A stretch of 64,000 nt of DNA, taken from NCBI GenBank assembly GCA_034190875.2, contig CM067356.1, positions 55,901,848-55,965,847 of the forward strand, given 5' to 3'. Each line of letters begins with the position of its first letter. The first letter of the stretch is position 1. Both the position numbers and the translations under genes were made by a program. The notes below the pieces were generated by a model that saw only the letters and a list, made by a program, of their open reading frames with translations, ran no database searches and was not told the origin of the DNA. Positions 43,340 to 57,259 of the stretch are shown piece after piece. This DNA is from Urechis unicinctus. Lineage: Eukaryota > Annelida > Polychaeta > Xenopneusta > Urechidae.

Positions 43340-44008
43340 ACATGCATACATATAAACATACTCATATACTTATATACATACATACTTATATACGTATTTA
43401 CGTACATACTGCATACTACCATACTTACTTACATACATCATACAAACATGCATAACTGCATGCATACATACATACATGCTTTCATACATACAAACATGCA
43501 TAACTGCATACGTACGTACATACATACATACTTACTTACATTCATACATACATACATACATACATACATACATACATACATACATACATACATACACATA
43601 CATACATACATACATACATACATACATACATACATACATACATACATACATACATACATACATACATACATACATACATACATACATACATACATACATA
43701 CATACATACATACATACATACATACATACATACATACATACATACATACATACATACATACATACATACACATACATACATACATACATACATACATACA
43801 TACATACATACATACATACATACATACATACATACATACATACATACATACATACATACATACATACATACATACATACATACATTACATACATACATAC
43901 ATACATACATACACATACATACATACATACATACATACATACATACATACATACATACATACATACATACATACATACATACATACATACATACATACAT
44001 ACATACAT
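43340..44008. repeat. (CATA)n tetranucleotide microsatellite
   Basis: Counterpart of 4587-5215 on the other strand. Degenerate from 43340, nearly pure from about 43540 to 44008, with a few CACA and TTACA interruptions. Open frames here are artefacts. Confidence 0.97.
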
Positions 44009-44744
44009 TTACTACATTTGATAAAGATGACGTAAATAACCCCATTGACTGTTTTAGGATTGACCTTGAAAGGCCAATTGTCGTAAATATGAGCTCATCT
44101 AACGCTGTTGAGTTCCAGCTCCTATCTTGACTTTGCCTGATGCCCATTCCATACGATAAGTATGTAACGTAATGGACATATCCTCTATTATCTTAATTAT
44201 ATAGCGTATTTAGGTCTAGTATTCTGAGCAGGTGCTTGCATTATTGAGAAAGATGATAAATCTATAAAATACATATTTATCATCGTAACTAATTAGTTTT
44301 GCGTCGTCGATCACATGTGAGAATGCTGGAACATTAGCTGCAATAAACCCATTATCTGATATGTGTTTTGAAGCTATAACTATAACTGCTACTGTAACCA
44401 AGATCATGATCGATATTTGATGAAATCTTAAACAAAACCTGGATTGACACATTGAACTGGTGAATTTCATAAATTTGTTATCATTGTAAAAAATGTAGTT
44501 CTTCCAGGTGACAGGCTTGGGATGGATCTCGACCTTGAAAACTAAATTACAGTCTGCAATGCAGACCAGGCGACCCTAGGCGATTAAACAGGTCGCAAAG
44601 ACGTAATTTCCTCCAGAAATAGTTTGCCAAGGACACAAAAGGGCCATTAATGGAATTCATAACGAGGCACAGTCCATTTTTATTGCAGAAACCAATCCCA
44701 TCAGTTCATCTCCATGTTATTACTCATACGAGCGCGACTTTCCC

Positions 44745-44969
44745 TTGCTTGAACACCTCCTTCTCAGTTTGTGTCGTAGAGTATCTGGTTTAACACCCAG
44801 ACCGCACATATCTATAATGATGAATCTACCATGCCGTCACTCGCACTCTGAACGCTTCCATAATCATATAATGCAGTTACCTTATGCCTTGACCGGCCTA
44901 AACGACGTACGACACACTGCCCACAGGCACAGAAGAACTGCAGAGCGACAAAAGAATAGGCAGGCGTAG
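44745..44969 (+). other. Small open frame (74 codons), block B copy 2
   Basis: Counterpart of 3634-3858. It differs at only a few residues (RS to LP, S to R). Conservation is expected from the recent duplication; function unknown. Confidence 0.15.
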
Positions 44970-45377
44970 AGTCTCCCTATACGAGATCAAAAGTAATCAA
45001 TAGACTCGAGAAAAAAAAGGCTGTAAGCGTAATGTACTCAAGTTCCGACCTTAGCTGGTTTTGAATCCCCATGCGTTCCGCAAGGAGAGCAACGCAATAC
45101 TCAAGTCGATTAAAACTTCTGGTAAGCATTTAAATGTGGTAACCTCTTGACTGTCGTTACAGCATAACTAACGCCAGATATTATCTGTTGTGCAAACAGC
45201 GGATGAGCTAAGTATGTTGAGTTTGCATATTTGGCAGTAGGTAGACGCAAGATTAGATATAGCACAATTTGCTCACAACTAGGATATATTCGACAAATAG
45301 TATGGTTCATCATCTCAACGACAGTCAACATGAGGATATCATGAAACAATAATAATAAAATAATGCAGCCCTCTGTA

Positions 45378-46052
45378 GGCGCCATCGTCTAGGGTATTCT
45401 TTGGTTTCGCATGACATTTAATTTGCTAAATTTGCTGGCGTCAAACAGGCAGATTCTAATTATATTTATTGTACATATATGGATAAGATGTCCAACTAGG
45501 TGAGTTGGTCCCCCGTTGACATATGCGACCAAGATGCAGGCTGACGGATGATGATTTAACACCGTACATTATGCTTTCATTTCCACACATATCCTTTCTA
45601 TGTCAGCTAATCAACTTGACGTATGCCTACTCATATGTACTCTTGGTTGTTGTCTGCTGCACATCCGATGTAGTCTGGGTTTGCATAAAATAACCATCGA
45701 CTGTCATCGACGGTTTTTGTTTTATGTATGTGTATGTTTGCGTGTGCCTTGTGCACATACGGCAGCTTGTGTTAGTCGTGCTGGCAATAGCCGATCCCTT
45801 ATTGCCCATATTAAGCGAGCAAGTACGATTGGACTTTCGATAAAAATAAATCGACGCAATATGTAAAATCACATTGGTACGCGTGGTGTAATGGAATTGG
45901 CTGAAACGAGTGCTGTGAAGTGCAAATAGAGCAGTATCAAGTGCGATTCAGGAAGCTAGGGTGCGTGCTTAGCTCTGTGACTGCGTCTGTGAGTGAATAA
46001 TGACACATGTTCAATACATCGCAGTTAGAATCATGATTTATAAATGATTTTG
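45378..46052. other. No recognisable feature
   Basis: Non-coding sequence. Overlapping frames of 81-88 codons on both strands at 45600-45872 have no motif. Confidence 0.4.
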
Positions 46053-46136
46053 ATGCCTTAACGTGCAGTCAGCATTTTTGGTTGAACCTATTGCTGCCTA
46101 AACATGCAATCAGTATTTTTGTTAAAACCTCACTTG
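46053..46136 (+). repeat. Two-unit tandem repeat (about 41 bp)
   Basis: GCCTTAACGTGCAGTCAGCA near 46055 is repeated as GCCTAAACATGCAATCAGTA near 46096. Both continue into a TTTTTG...AACCT end. Confidence 0.75.
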
Positions 46137-46930
46137 TGCTTTCCTTTTTGAAAATGTATGCATATTTACGTTCTGGGAGGAGTTATACGCCATTATGTTA
46201 ATTGCTCTCTGACAAAAATATGCTCTTGCTAAGTGCAGTGAAATAAACAAAACAGCTTATCCCTCTTCTTACACATGAACAAATTAGGATAGGAAATGCG
46301 AACAATTGCGTAAGATGGCGGGACAGCGGGAAATACTTTTTATACAGTGCCTTGGATTCTCATGATTCATTTCATTCGCATAGAGATCTGAGATGTGCGA
46401 CTTGAATCTGATATAAGTGGAGCTGTAAGGGGATAGCATTCATGTCATCGATAATACAAGGCCCTTGAATGTTTTTGGGCTTCTATATGGATAAACATTC
46501 TAATTAAGAGAGTACAAACTGAACGCAATAGCCAGTGCAGCATTATTGAGTGATTGCTGACAAACGAAATTATATTTGCAGTAATATGAGCATTATGAAC
46601 AAAGAAATCATGAGGACATGTAAATTAACAGTAGCACAAAGGCGCCTTTTATTATGCGAACTAATATCATGTACTCGTGTATTTTTAGAAAGCCATTTGC
46701 AGGATGAATCAATCCGAGCCTATGTTCGCTTCAGCATAACAAAGAAATACCATAGGTGATGAAGTGTCACCATCATTATGCCTTTAAAATTGGTAGCATC
46801 ACAAGGGTTCGTGCAACGCAGCTTCTTTATTACCACTCAAGTCATTCAAGGTCGCCGAACAAAGAGGGTCTTTTTAGTTTTCTGGAAGACAGAAGTGCGT
46901 GGATGTACCAGGCCATCATCATTCATCTGA

Positions 46931-47089
46931 AAAGCCGCCATCCTCCAAAAAACAGCGAAGGACAAAGGCAAAGCGGGCTACAATGAGAAGATTCGGAGGA
47001 TAAGGAAGCAGCGGACGATAAGGGATGATGCAAGGAGGGAATATGTAGGCACTTATCCTTCGGCCATTGGCGCATCTTCTCCATATTGA
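46931..47089 (+). other. Basic 52-codon open frame, unassigned
   Basis: Lys/Arg-rich frame containing KDKGKAGYNEKIRRIRKQR and ending at TGA 47087-47089. The purine-rich sequence inflates Lys/Arg content in any frame, and a second frame (46756-46986) is open through part of it. It could be a coding remnant; no family recognised. Confidence 0.2.
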
Positions 47090-49500
47090 GCCTTGATTAT
47101 CGTCGTCTTAACTGAAAGAAATAACCTACCCGGATTAAAAAGTAATCTGACAATCGAACGGATATAAACATATATGTCGTTGTAATGTATATGCAGAGCC
47201 TCAAATATTGTTCGCTGACTGTCAAATTATGTACATAAACAGTTTGCAATCGATCAATGTGAATGTGGTACAGCCTACAGGCTTTATTTTGTGCGGACGT
47301 AATGATATATTGTGGGAGTGATGCGAGTAACAGACTTCACATTAACAGATTTGCACAATAGCATGAGGTTTTACCTATGGATACTAAGATCACCACGTCC
47401 TTAAACTAAGCTGAGTTTTAGATTATAACGCGTGCTATTGCACATTCTTGGCGGTGTCAACGGGTCATAACTTCATATATTGCACAATCTCTGTACATAG
47501 TGCACATCATGCCCCTCAAGTATAATCAACTATTCACAAAAGGATCCATGCTATTCCAGATGTAATGCTGGCGTGGTCATTGACACAAATTAAAAACCGA
47601 AAAAAGGGCACAATTTCCCTTTCCACTCCGTCAACAAGTCAATGGATTCACATCAACCGGATCAAAGTACATAGTCTTTTTGTCTTCAGAGATGTGTTAG
47701 AATGCAATAATAATGCCAAATTTGTGTCGATATGGACGCGTTTTTATATGAACTCGAGCTAAAACCGAAAGATTGATCTGCATATACAAACGTTAACTAG
47801 ACATTTCAAATAGTATTTAGTCGATACCAATAAAAGATTTAAGCAAATAAACAACCATTTCTGACATTCAAATATGCGAATAACTGAATGTAATTTACGA
47901 CCGGTGGTTTAGCCATGTATGGGTCTGAACGCCCATAAGTTTTCTTATGTACGGGTGCTTGTGTAAGACGTGTTCGCACTGTAAAACTTTATTTGGTTTG
48001 CCAAAACGATAGCCAGTACTATACAAAGCTCGATAGATTGCGTGAAAGCGACATTTAACCGCCCAAATACGGACTATCATTAGTGAATAAAAGATTGTGA
48101 ATGCAAATATATAAGTGACACATTTCAAATGCATGGCATTGAAAATTATGATTCATAAAATAAGATCACTGCACTATCATGCGAACAGTATTTGTGTCGT
48201 CAACTTACTTGTATTGATTTTTCTATTTTAAGTGCACACAAATAAATTTATATGAGTATATATGCGGTTGCTTCATTACTCAACAGCAAGAAACTTTTCT
48301 GATGTGACAACACGTCGTTTATTCTGCCAATCATGTCCTAGGTAATACAATACAGTACAAGCTTATTGCATGCACATGGTGCAAGCACGACCACAGAGGA
48401 TACTTTGCCGAATAAATTGTACATTTGCACTTTCCGAATGGCTCTGGAGCCATGTTACTTTTGAAAGGCTGTATTGAATATAATAATTGTACGGCTTTGC
48501 TGAGATGCCATGCTAAACTAGATATTGTAGACATTGTGCAAATAACAGGGTTTCATTGCTCCTAGGAGAGGACTTAAAAAGTACTGGCTTGCAACCAGGA
48601 AACCTTAAGGTGAAGCAGCTTTGAATTAAAATAGCAATAGTCTCACGTTTTAGCAAAGTGAGGGGGCATATTATAACCGGAGGGACATTGATTATTCGTG
48701 CATGATTATGGCTATATATCAGCTTAAAACCAGATGTGGGGGTCTCAGAAGTTCAAATAAAAACTGCGTACTGCGCAGCATGGGTCTCTGTTCGACTGCA
48801 ACAGCTTTCTACGTAGGCTCTAGTTACTTCTAAACTTCCCGTCCTCAAATTGACTTATTTGTTCCTCACCTAATATCATTTTGCAGTTCTTTTAAACAAA
48901 TTGCGTGCACAGGCAAAATCAGGACTTTTCCATGCTATTGAGTCCCAATTGAATTTCGAACAGCAAGCACAAAAAGGGGAGTTTTATGATTGTAGGTCAG
49001 CTTTTATTTTAGTGCATAGCCATATATTATTGACTGACTAAGTTAATGATTATAACTATCAAGGATGCACAGAATATACACACATTTTTTTAATGATGTT
49101 TGTGATCATTGGCGGCATGCGTTTGAAAGTTACAGTATGCAATAGTTTAATCACTGGCCTATATCCTGTGATACAGCAACAAAAAGGTCATGGAAGTTAT
49201 CAAAAAGGGGGAACCTCAATATACATCTTGTCAATAAATCAACATAGTATCCTTAAAATTGGCAATCGGCACGTGTTTGCAAATGCTGATTGTAATATGC
49301 TGCAAGCCTAACGACGATGGTGAATTAGCTAACGTGTTGATGGACTTTGCGCATTTGTTAAGCAGTTGTGCATCTCAAATGCTTGTAGGCTAATGCTTTA
49401 AAATCAGTCCAATATGTACCATGAGGTGCAGCATGCTGTCAAAAATAAGTGTTAGGTCCCGCCGGAGTTTGGATAAATGTAATCGCATACAACTAAGATA
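47090..49500. other. No recognisable feature
   Basis: AT-rich sequence with only short, motif-free frames. Confidence 0.4.
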
Positions 49501-49514
49501 AAACTTTTGGTTAT

Positions 49515-50880
49515 GAGATCACGTAAAGATATCGGAAGCCGTCATCAAAATGGAAAACGGTGAAGGAATATGACCGCTAGTCGCATGGGGCTGGAGATGC
49601 ACAGACAGATCTTCAGGGACATGTGTGTAGAGGTGTACAAGGTGCTATTGAAGGAAAAACGAAAGTACTAATCAGAAAATGTTGAAAGTTGAGGTAAGGA
49701 CCAGAAGGCTGACTTAAGCATCGGCAGGACGCTGCTGCAACAAAAGTCTTCATCATTACCTCACATTCCTCCTCAGTGGATCTTGCTTAGGAGTTCTTTG
49801 CCTTTTTTGCTGGAAAGATAATTAATAAAAACAGATACTCTCTCACCATATCTGATGACCTAGCAGTAGATATCCTGTTATCCACATGCTCTTTACCATG
49901 TATGTCATCAGCAGCAATGGTCATAGTAACCATGGCTACACTGACGATATACAGCTCTACTTTGCTTAAACAGGCAAACCAGGCAGCCTCACCAAGCAGT
50001 CTAGCTCGTTGCATAGATGATATTTGCAAATGGATGAAAGTGAACTAGTTCACGCTGAAATATGATAAGACGGAAATAATGCTGTTTAATTCCAGGATGT
50101 CAAAGGCTAGAGAGATAGCAATGAAAATCAGGATAGTGTCAAACAAAAACCATGATAAGAATCTTGGTGTGATGTAGGACCATTCCTTCTCACTGAATAA
50201 ACAGGTAAATACAGTCTGCAAAGCACCATTCTACCAGCTACGAAATATCTCTAGGATACTCTGTTACCTGTCTAATTATGCCACCACGATTCTTGTGCAT
50301 TCGTTAGTCATCACAAAAGGACTAGGCAAATGCTTTGTACTGCAGCACATCAAAGCATAACATGAATACACTGCAGCGAGTCCAAAATGCTGCTGCCTGT
50401 CTCGTTAGCCGTAGCAGTCGTTAGGCCCACATCACTCCCATCCTCATACACCTACACTGGCTTACTGTCACATACAGAGTCAATTTCAAGGTTTTGGTTC
50501 AAGAGTATCGTGCTTTACATCATCAGGCACCAGGCGACATATGTGACATTTATACGCAATACGAGCCAACAAGGTCATTGAGATCAAACGACAAAGTGCT
50601 TTTGGTTGTGTCAAAGAGCAGAAAAAAGCACTGTGGTGAAATTGCATTTTCTCGTTCTGGTCCTGTACTCTGGAATTCGCTACCATGGATATTTGTATTT
50701 CTAAGACACTAGCTATGTTTTGCAAGAGTCTTAAAACCTATTTATTTAGATTGATAGTAGATTCTTCTCTCATTGGATCGATTTAAAGCGTCTTCACTAC
50801 ATGTTACAGTGATATAAGATTGTTTTAAGTCACATATAATAAGGCTATAAATTCACAGCCTTTGATTACCGTTGTCTTAT
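49515..50880 (+). mobile_element. Decayed L2/CR1-like LINE, 3' part of ORF2, internally deleted
   Basis: Fragments in several frames give a recognisable order. A linker has MHRQIFRDMCVEVYKVLLKE (about 49597-49656); then comes EFFAFFAGKI (about 49791-49820). Next is a degraded catalytic box YTDDIQLY (YADD class, 49937-49960). Then follow CKWMKVN-stop-FTLKYDKTEI (about 50025-50077), LGVM-stop-DHSFSLNKQVNTV (about 50163-50216), HITPI...LHWLTVTYRV (about 50431-50475) and SLRSNDKVLLVVSKSRKKHC (about 50577-50636). The last piece is AFSRSGPVLWNSLP (about 50644-50685). The stretch between the FF..KI region and the YTDD box is far too short, so most of the reverse transcriptase palm is deleted. Frameshifts and stops make it non-functional. 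The tail TTTAAAGCG...ATATAAG resembles L2/CR1 3' ends. Confidence 0.85.
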
Positions 50881-51320
50881 ATGTGTGTTCAATTCGATAG
50901 CCAAGCGCAAGATTCTATTAGAAGGCAATATAGCTATGGACGGAATAATGCATTAGCGATAATGTTCCCCTAGACAAATAGTCTGGTTTGACGACTTAAA
51001 AAAATCCCCACTACCTTAGGTTTTTCTATAAAGGTTTCCACGTCTCCTCCCGCCACTCTACTTGCTTGATGTACGCTTATTGCCTACAGACACGCCATCA
51101 TTGTGCGGCCGAAGTAAAAATCTTTGGCTGACCAGTAGTTACCTAACCGTAGGCTATCTCACAATCAAATGTGACAGTGCCTGACAGTGGTTATTAGAGT
51201 TATGCGATTTAAACATGCTTGCTCTATAAGATCTACCGCAATATCAATTAACGAGAATAATTCAAACATGATCACACAGTGCTTATCATGCTCAGTCTGC
51301 AGCATATCGTCATTACTAAT
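50881..51320. other. No recognisable feature
   Basis: Non-coding sequence between the LINE remnant and the TA tract. Confidence 0.4.
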
Positions 51321-51321
51321 T

Positions 51322-51366
51322 TGTATATATATATTTGGCCATTTATATATATATGCATATCTAAAT

Positions 51367-51440
<74 letters not shown>

Positions 51441-51475
51441 GCATATATGTATAAATATATATTTATGTATATATT
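51322..51475. repeat. (TA)n microsatellite with degenerate flanks
   Basis: Pure TA from 51370 to 51439, with TATATGCATAT-type variants on both sides. Confidence 0.95.
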
Positions 51476-51884
51476 AACCTCACCCACATTGTTTCCCCAG
51501 ATAGTAATACTGAATGAAGTCATCCGTATCTGAAGCAAAATTGCGCTATTACAAAATTACGTGAGCTTACCCAGACGCTGAAATGATATATCGAAATGTC
51601 TTTTGATGTATTATCATTCTACCGAGCCCTCTATTTGGGCGATTTGTTAAAACATCAGAACAATTCAAGTAAAAAACCTATAACCGAATGATTGGATCAT
51701 AACTATCCAGCCGTGATCACATTTAAATGGTATGGTCGTCAAAGCATCGAGTAATCACAGTGTAATCCACGAGCTGAACCACAACCGGACTTATCCTACT
51801 GAGCGAGTACAGACGCGGAGTGACGAATCGAAATTTTAGATTACAATCACCTTCACAAACATTCAAAATCAAAGCCCAATCGAA

Positions 51885-51995
51885 GCCAAATACACATGCA
51901 TGCACACATACACGCATATATTTATACACACCCATACGCCATAGCACACATAACGCGATCAAATACGCACACACTCACACAAACCCATGAACATA
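51885..51995. repeat. Degenerate (CA)n-rich tract
   Basis: Interrupted CACACA/CATACAC/CACGCA sequence. Simple-sequence DNA. Confidence 0.7.
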
Positions 51996-52479
51996 TACAG
52001 ACGCCAAGGAGATACATTTGTGATATTTTCTGCCACTTGTGGCATGCAGACATAATTTGGAACGATCCACTTTAGAGTCATGTAAGTTGGTGCGAGATCT
52101 TCAAGCTAAACAATAGACTTGCTATGGTTAATTCCATATATGTACACGCAGTTTGTACCACGCCGACGACCGTGGTAATAAAAGTCAAACAAAGCCAGCG
52201 AAAACCTATCCTATATACAGGACAGCAAGCTTGCAAAGATATATTTCGCGACGAATAGAAGCTCCCTCAAATACTGTTATTAGACATTTGCTTTCTATCT
52301 TTTTCTAAACCCGTCTGGGATATATTCCACCCTAAAAAATGTACATGATGAGCTAAGCGCAAAATAACATGGCCTGGTTTTTAGAATTGGTCAGCCAATC
52401 ATAATGATACCAGTCTCTCGTAAAGGTCATAATTATGTTTTGGATATGTTTTGCATCGGTGGTCACAACACTCAGTCCA

Positions 52480-54070
52480 TGACCAACAGAATAAGGTAAT
52501 CCCCATTGTCAGCTCGGCGGGATATCTGCTAGACTCAGTCGTGATTTTCGCTTTCTAGCATGGTTTAATTCATCATGTGAGTAAAGCGACCCTCAGAGAA
52601 ACTGGGAGGGAAATTAATCTAACATAATTATCATAACCTTTTCTGGCAGGTTAGTACTGCAATTGCAATCATGACCAGAACAAGCATTTGTCGTCGTCTA
52701 TTATTGAGTTTGCATTGGATACCTATGCGGTGCGGATGATCTCACGAGGGTGCTTGCCAAAGTGACCTAAATATTGGTGTGTCGCTAATAGTGGTTACAC
52801 GGTTAGACCCTAACAGTGCGTTGCAAGCGGTCGCCATAAGCTCTAATAAAACGGGCACAATAATACGCGAGTTTACAAGTGACCATAAGATCTGACAGGC
52901 AGCGATCCTTTATGATCATACTGGATAATAAAACGGGCAATAAATTCATGCGTTAAAGGCAACGTTGATCAAGCAGACCAATATAATCGATGCTGTGACG
53001 GTATTCAGCAGGGACCAACCTGTTTAAGGTCATCGACATAATGGAGCCGTATAATGCATGGCTCGTTGTGGTATCTTAAATTTGATTAATTCACCCCTTT
53101 ATGATGTTTCATGCCAACACCAGCCGTATTGAACGCCAGATATGTCAAGAGCTGATTGCCAATACAGTCGGTATGAGCTGCAAATAGAACTCAATCCCAC
53201 CTTTGCACTTAAGCATACGCCTATCTCCTTTCTGTCCGACCAAGATGAATTGCTTCTTACACGCTACTGCCGCGAGAAATCACTCGCACCATATACTTTA
53301 TCATGCAACGCCATTTACAATAATCAACATGTTGGCCTGGCAAAATAGAACACAGAGGAACTGTGAACGTAGGAAGACGCGTTAATAATCTTTTGACGCC
53401 ACACATTAGCTTGTAGCTTTTTGCAAGTTTATATTTTATGTTCCACAATTGATCGGCATAGATGTGAACGCTTAGCATTCTTTGGAAATGTTATAAGCGC
53501 ATATCCTGCCATAAGCGTAATTGTACTTAGAAAACTAAGCTTATATGGCCTTTTTAGTCTCACGTGTTATAGGAAATACAGTGATTGCAATGTATTTAGA
53601 ACACTGGGTCAGAGCAAGCATTTGGCGTCGTAAATGATTAAATGACCTTTATTACCGCATTCAAGATGTTTTCTCTACAATGTAACAGAAATGTATGGTT
53701 TTTGCTAATTTCGAATCTGCTGCATGACAGTCAAACAGTGTTTGCCCTAAGTTCGTGGCACATTAGAAATTACAGTTTGGACGCATGAGCGGGAATGTGG
53801 TGAAGTCTTTACGTCACACGTGTGGTCCATACCTGTGTGTGGGTAGTGGGTAACACAGGGTTTATCTAAATTGGCGCAATAATATGATTAGGAACCTTAA
53901 ATAAGCACGAAATGCGGCAGGTAATGATTCTTTATGGTTATGCTGGTGCATAAAACCGAGGATATTATTCGTGCATGAATACAATCGTGGTGCTTTGAGC
54001 ATATCTCAGTCAGACTAAATTATGGATACAAGGTCAATACCTGGGGATATCGACATAACAACGGCGGGAT
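52480..54070 (+). repeat. Diverged tandem duplication G, offset about 1 kb
   Basis: GATTGCAAT/GCAATCATG...CAGA(A/G)CAAGCATTTGNCGTCGT at 52655-52700 recurs at 53582-53632. 52795-53045 (TTTATGATCAT...TTCATGCGT...ATCGACATAA) recurs at 53845-54062 (TTTATGGTTAT...TTCGTGCAT...ATCGACATAA). Traces of the same words recur near 54480-55000, 55235 and 57420. Edges are approximate and no coding content was found. Confidence 0.5.
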
Positions 54071-56700
54071 AAACACCAGCCATTGGTCGTTAGGCCAAAC
54101 CACAAACTGCTGAAAAATAGCAGCAGTCCCTTAGCACAGGGCGGTACCTAGCAATACCTCGGTCATCAATTGTCAATGATGATGTAAATCACAACTTTTA
54201 TCGTAATATCGTATTGATTACATGCCGAATGTGCCTTTGCCCGCTATTCACACCTATAAAGCATCGGGGATTGGGTTTGTTTTAGTCGCATTAAATGAGG
54301 TGACAAAACAGGTTTTTGTAATATTCTGCACTAAACCTCGGGATCAGATATTTTAGTTTTTATTGCTGATTTAGCTCATATTTTGTGCTAACATTTTGAA
54401 TTTTTGTCGGCTCGGACGTTTATCTGTAAAATATATTTTATGTGTTTTCATTAAACTGAATTTATAGTTTGCATGGATGGCGCCAATCACGAGAAGCAGT
54501 TCATAAACGAGGACATTAACATTAACCCAGCAGCGTGTTTCATTTGTTATACAGGTTATTTATCCAGTGATCCGGCCTATGAGTATCAGGTGTATTTGCT
54601 ACCTCTGATTAATCTTCATGATTGTTTGCTTGTTTTTGTGAATCATGCATTTCCCATAAACGCATACTAACGATTTGGTCACAAAACAATAGATCTGATT
54701 GCTGACGGGAAGGGGTTTGTACATTCCTACACTATTAACGACTATGATGTAGGTGGGTATTCTGTGATATGAACAATTTATATTTAGTAATGTTTGCCGA
54801 TTCAAAATTTGAGGGATTATATGACTCATACTGCAAGTTTTGTTTGAAGTTTATGCTAAAATTTTAGTACTTGCATATCGAACACTATTAAAATGGAAAA
54901 TTAGGTTAGTGCTTAGGTCTCTGTGTGGCTGATGTCGGTGCAGTAAAGGACGCCAACACAGTAATTGCGGTGCGCCAATCACGATACATTCTATCCCTGT
55001 ATTTCCAACGTGACAATGTGGATACGTAATTGTACACGTCCGACCGTTATATTACAGAGATATCTTCCATTATATTGGCCTGAAAGAGTTTCGGATCCTT
55101 ATGTCAGCACCAGTTCGGATATAATTATGATAAATAGTACGGCAATAAATGGCAATAACATAAAATTCCACAATTGTCATTAACGTTGATCCCGACCATA
55201 AACACGAGGTTAAACGTTTCATAGTGAATATGACGTATAGCCAATCACGGTACGCTTTGGCCAACTAGGTCACTTCGCCATGTCTTAAATTGGTGAATTC
55301 AAAATCATTTACATTAACAATGCAATGTGCTAGATGGGTTTTAGGTTACACGAGACGATGCTAATATCCTATATAGCAGTGATCAAAACCTATATATTGT
55401 AATTATGACGTAAATAGTCACGTGAACATAGGATTACTAATACTAGATTTAAGGCCATATACTGGCATTCTTTATCCGCGATGGAAGCGGATAATTGTAA
55501 CGGACGGAGCTGTATGACATGACAGCAGGAACTAATCGGTCTTCTTGATAGGTTTGTCGTTTTGCATTAATTGAGCAGACAGCCATAGAATACCTGTAAT
55601 GAAAACCAATTAACGGTCTGTCCATTGGGCCAGCCAAATCAGGTGTCGTTCACAAGGTTGAAGTTGTTACAGTACAAACATAATATTTTGTAGTATTGGT
55701 GATATTGATCGGGAAAACATGTTGAGATGACTAGGGTTGCCCTAGGCCGAAAGTAATTTTGTGTTTTGCACGGCAAGTTTTTACACAAGACAAACAAGAT
55801 GTTCACTCATCGAGTGTCGAGCATTAGCAATGCAGTAGAGATGTCATTTGTCCTAGATGAGTTATAACTTCTGTGAAAGTTGTTCATGTATGACAAAGGC
55901 TTTGGATTTGCTCGTTCGTCTCACAATGGTCCCGACACCTCGAACTATAGACTAGACAACCCGCTACAAGTGAAACACTCTTTGATATACAGCTGTGTGA
56001 AGTTCTCTTCCGTTTGCACAAACTAACGTTATATGATCTAACCAGGCCACAAATAGCCGTTTCAACAACAGGCAAGCATATATGGGTTTACTGTTCTCAC
56101 TTCTTACTGATCAAAAGCAAAAAGCATTCTTGAAACCGTTAGCTATCATATACAGTCTGTAAAAAGTGTGATTGAGTTTCAATGTGACAATCATGAAACA
56201 TATGATGACATTGACATTACTATCACTTAGTGTCAGCTGCTGGTAGATCAAATTCGCACAAGGACAAAAATACACTCAACTGCCCTAAATAGTGGCACTG
56301 AAAGTTTGGTGGGCAAAAGCTGCTGATGCCTTGTGAAAAGTGCTACTTAACGCACTTTGCATTTAGAGCCAATATCTGCTACTCTTCTTGTTTAATTCGC
56401 ATTTTGTTGCAATATATTACCTTCGTATGACCCCTACATTGTAAACAACATCTATTGGATATTTGGCAGAATTGTCTCTTGTCCTTGCTTGAAATTTATT
56501 TACAACATTGCGTGGGATCATAGGTTGGCTGCTAGTCGCCATTGAACTAATAGACAATGCATGCCAAGTATCATAAATTGTCGTGTTTAAGCAGTGTAAT
56601 AAGCAAAGTAATGTCTCACTTACACTACAAAAAGCATCACTGATCATGGTCAGAGATAGCACTTATGGAGCGCTCGGGGAGAAAATTGTACAAGCATTAT
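54071..56700. other. No gene recognised; traces of family G
   Basis: Non-coding sequence. CGCCAATCACGA-like words recur near 54480 and 54972 and, more loosely, near 55240. Short frames lack motifs. Confidence 0.3.
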
Positions 56701-56727
56701 TGTGAGTTGTTAGCAGTGCGATTCTTG

Positions 56728-57252
56728 TTAATTACGATGTCCAACATACATCCTTTTGATATCTATTTTGAGCAAAAAGTGCTTCCGTTGTTCACGTCTT
56801 AACTTGGAGGGATGCGTCACCAATCGCATTATTAAGGTGACCCCTATAATCCTCCACGAACACTCCACTTTTAGTGCTTCCACTCTTAAGCGCATTGTTT
56901 CCTGGAATAGCCCAAATAGCATGTCATGCCTCCATACAGAGGGCTTTGCCTTTGAATTGTTCGCAGAAGCGGGAATATACCAGGTCGATTTTTTCTTGCG
57001 TTTTGTATGATTGAATTTTAAAAAGCAGGTACAGACATAGCTCGAGGAAACACACCAAACAACTTTATCCGGTAAGTAACGAATAGACGGCGCGAAGAAA
57101 ATCAAACTACAGGATGTATGTCCAAAAACAAGTACCTTCTCTGTTCTTCGACAACGAGACAAGATGCAATAAAGGTGAGGTAATGTTGTTACAATCTCCG
57201 ATGGCTGTATCTGTTCATGACCTGCATTACCCTTTATGATGATTACGATCAT
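56728..57252 (-). other. 174-codon open frame, unassigned
   Basis: The longest non-repeat frame here after the glycosyltransferase. It starts with hydrophobic MIVIIIKG and includes basic stretches (NHTKRKKK, KLRREQRKHF). An 84-codon frame on the opposite strand (56756-57010) overlaps it. No domain or splice context was recognised. At this base composition one such frame in 64 kb could arise by chance. Confidence 0.2.
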
Positions 57253-57259
57253 CAGTTGT

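Larger units (their letters stand above)
42950..45377 (-). repeat. Long duplicated block B, copy 2 (inverted)
   Basis: Reverse-complement copy of 3203-5714 with high identity. Flanks differ on both sides: GTACCTAAGT on the left and GGCGCCATCG on the right. No target-site duplication was visible. It contains the (CATA)n array and its own version of module M at about 43020-43226. Confidence 0.9.
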
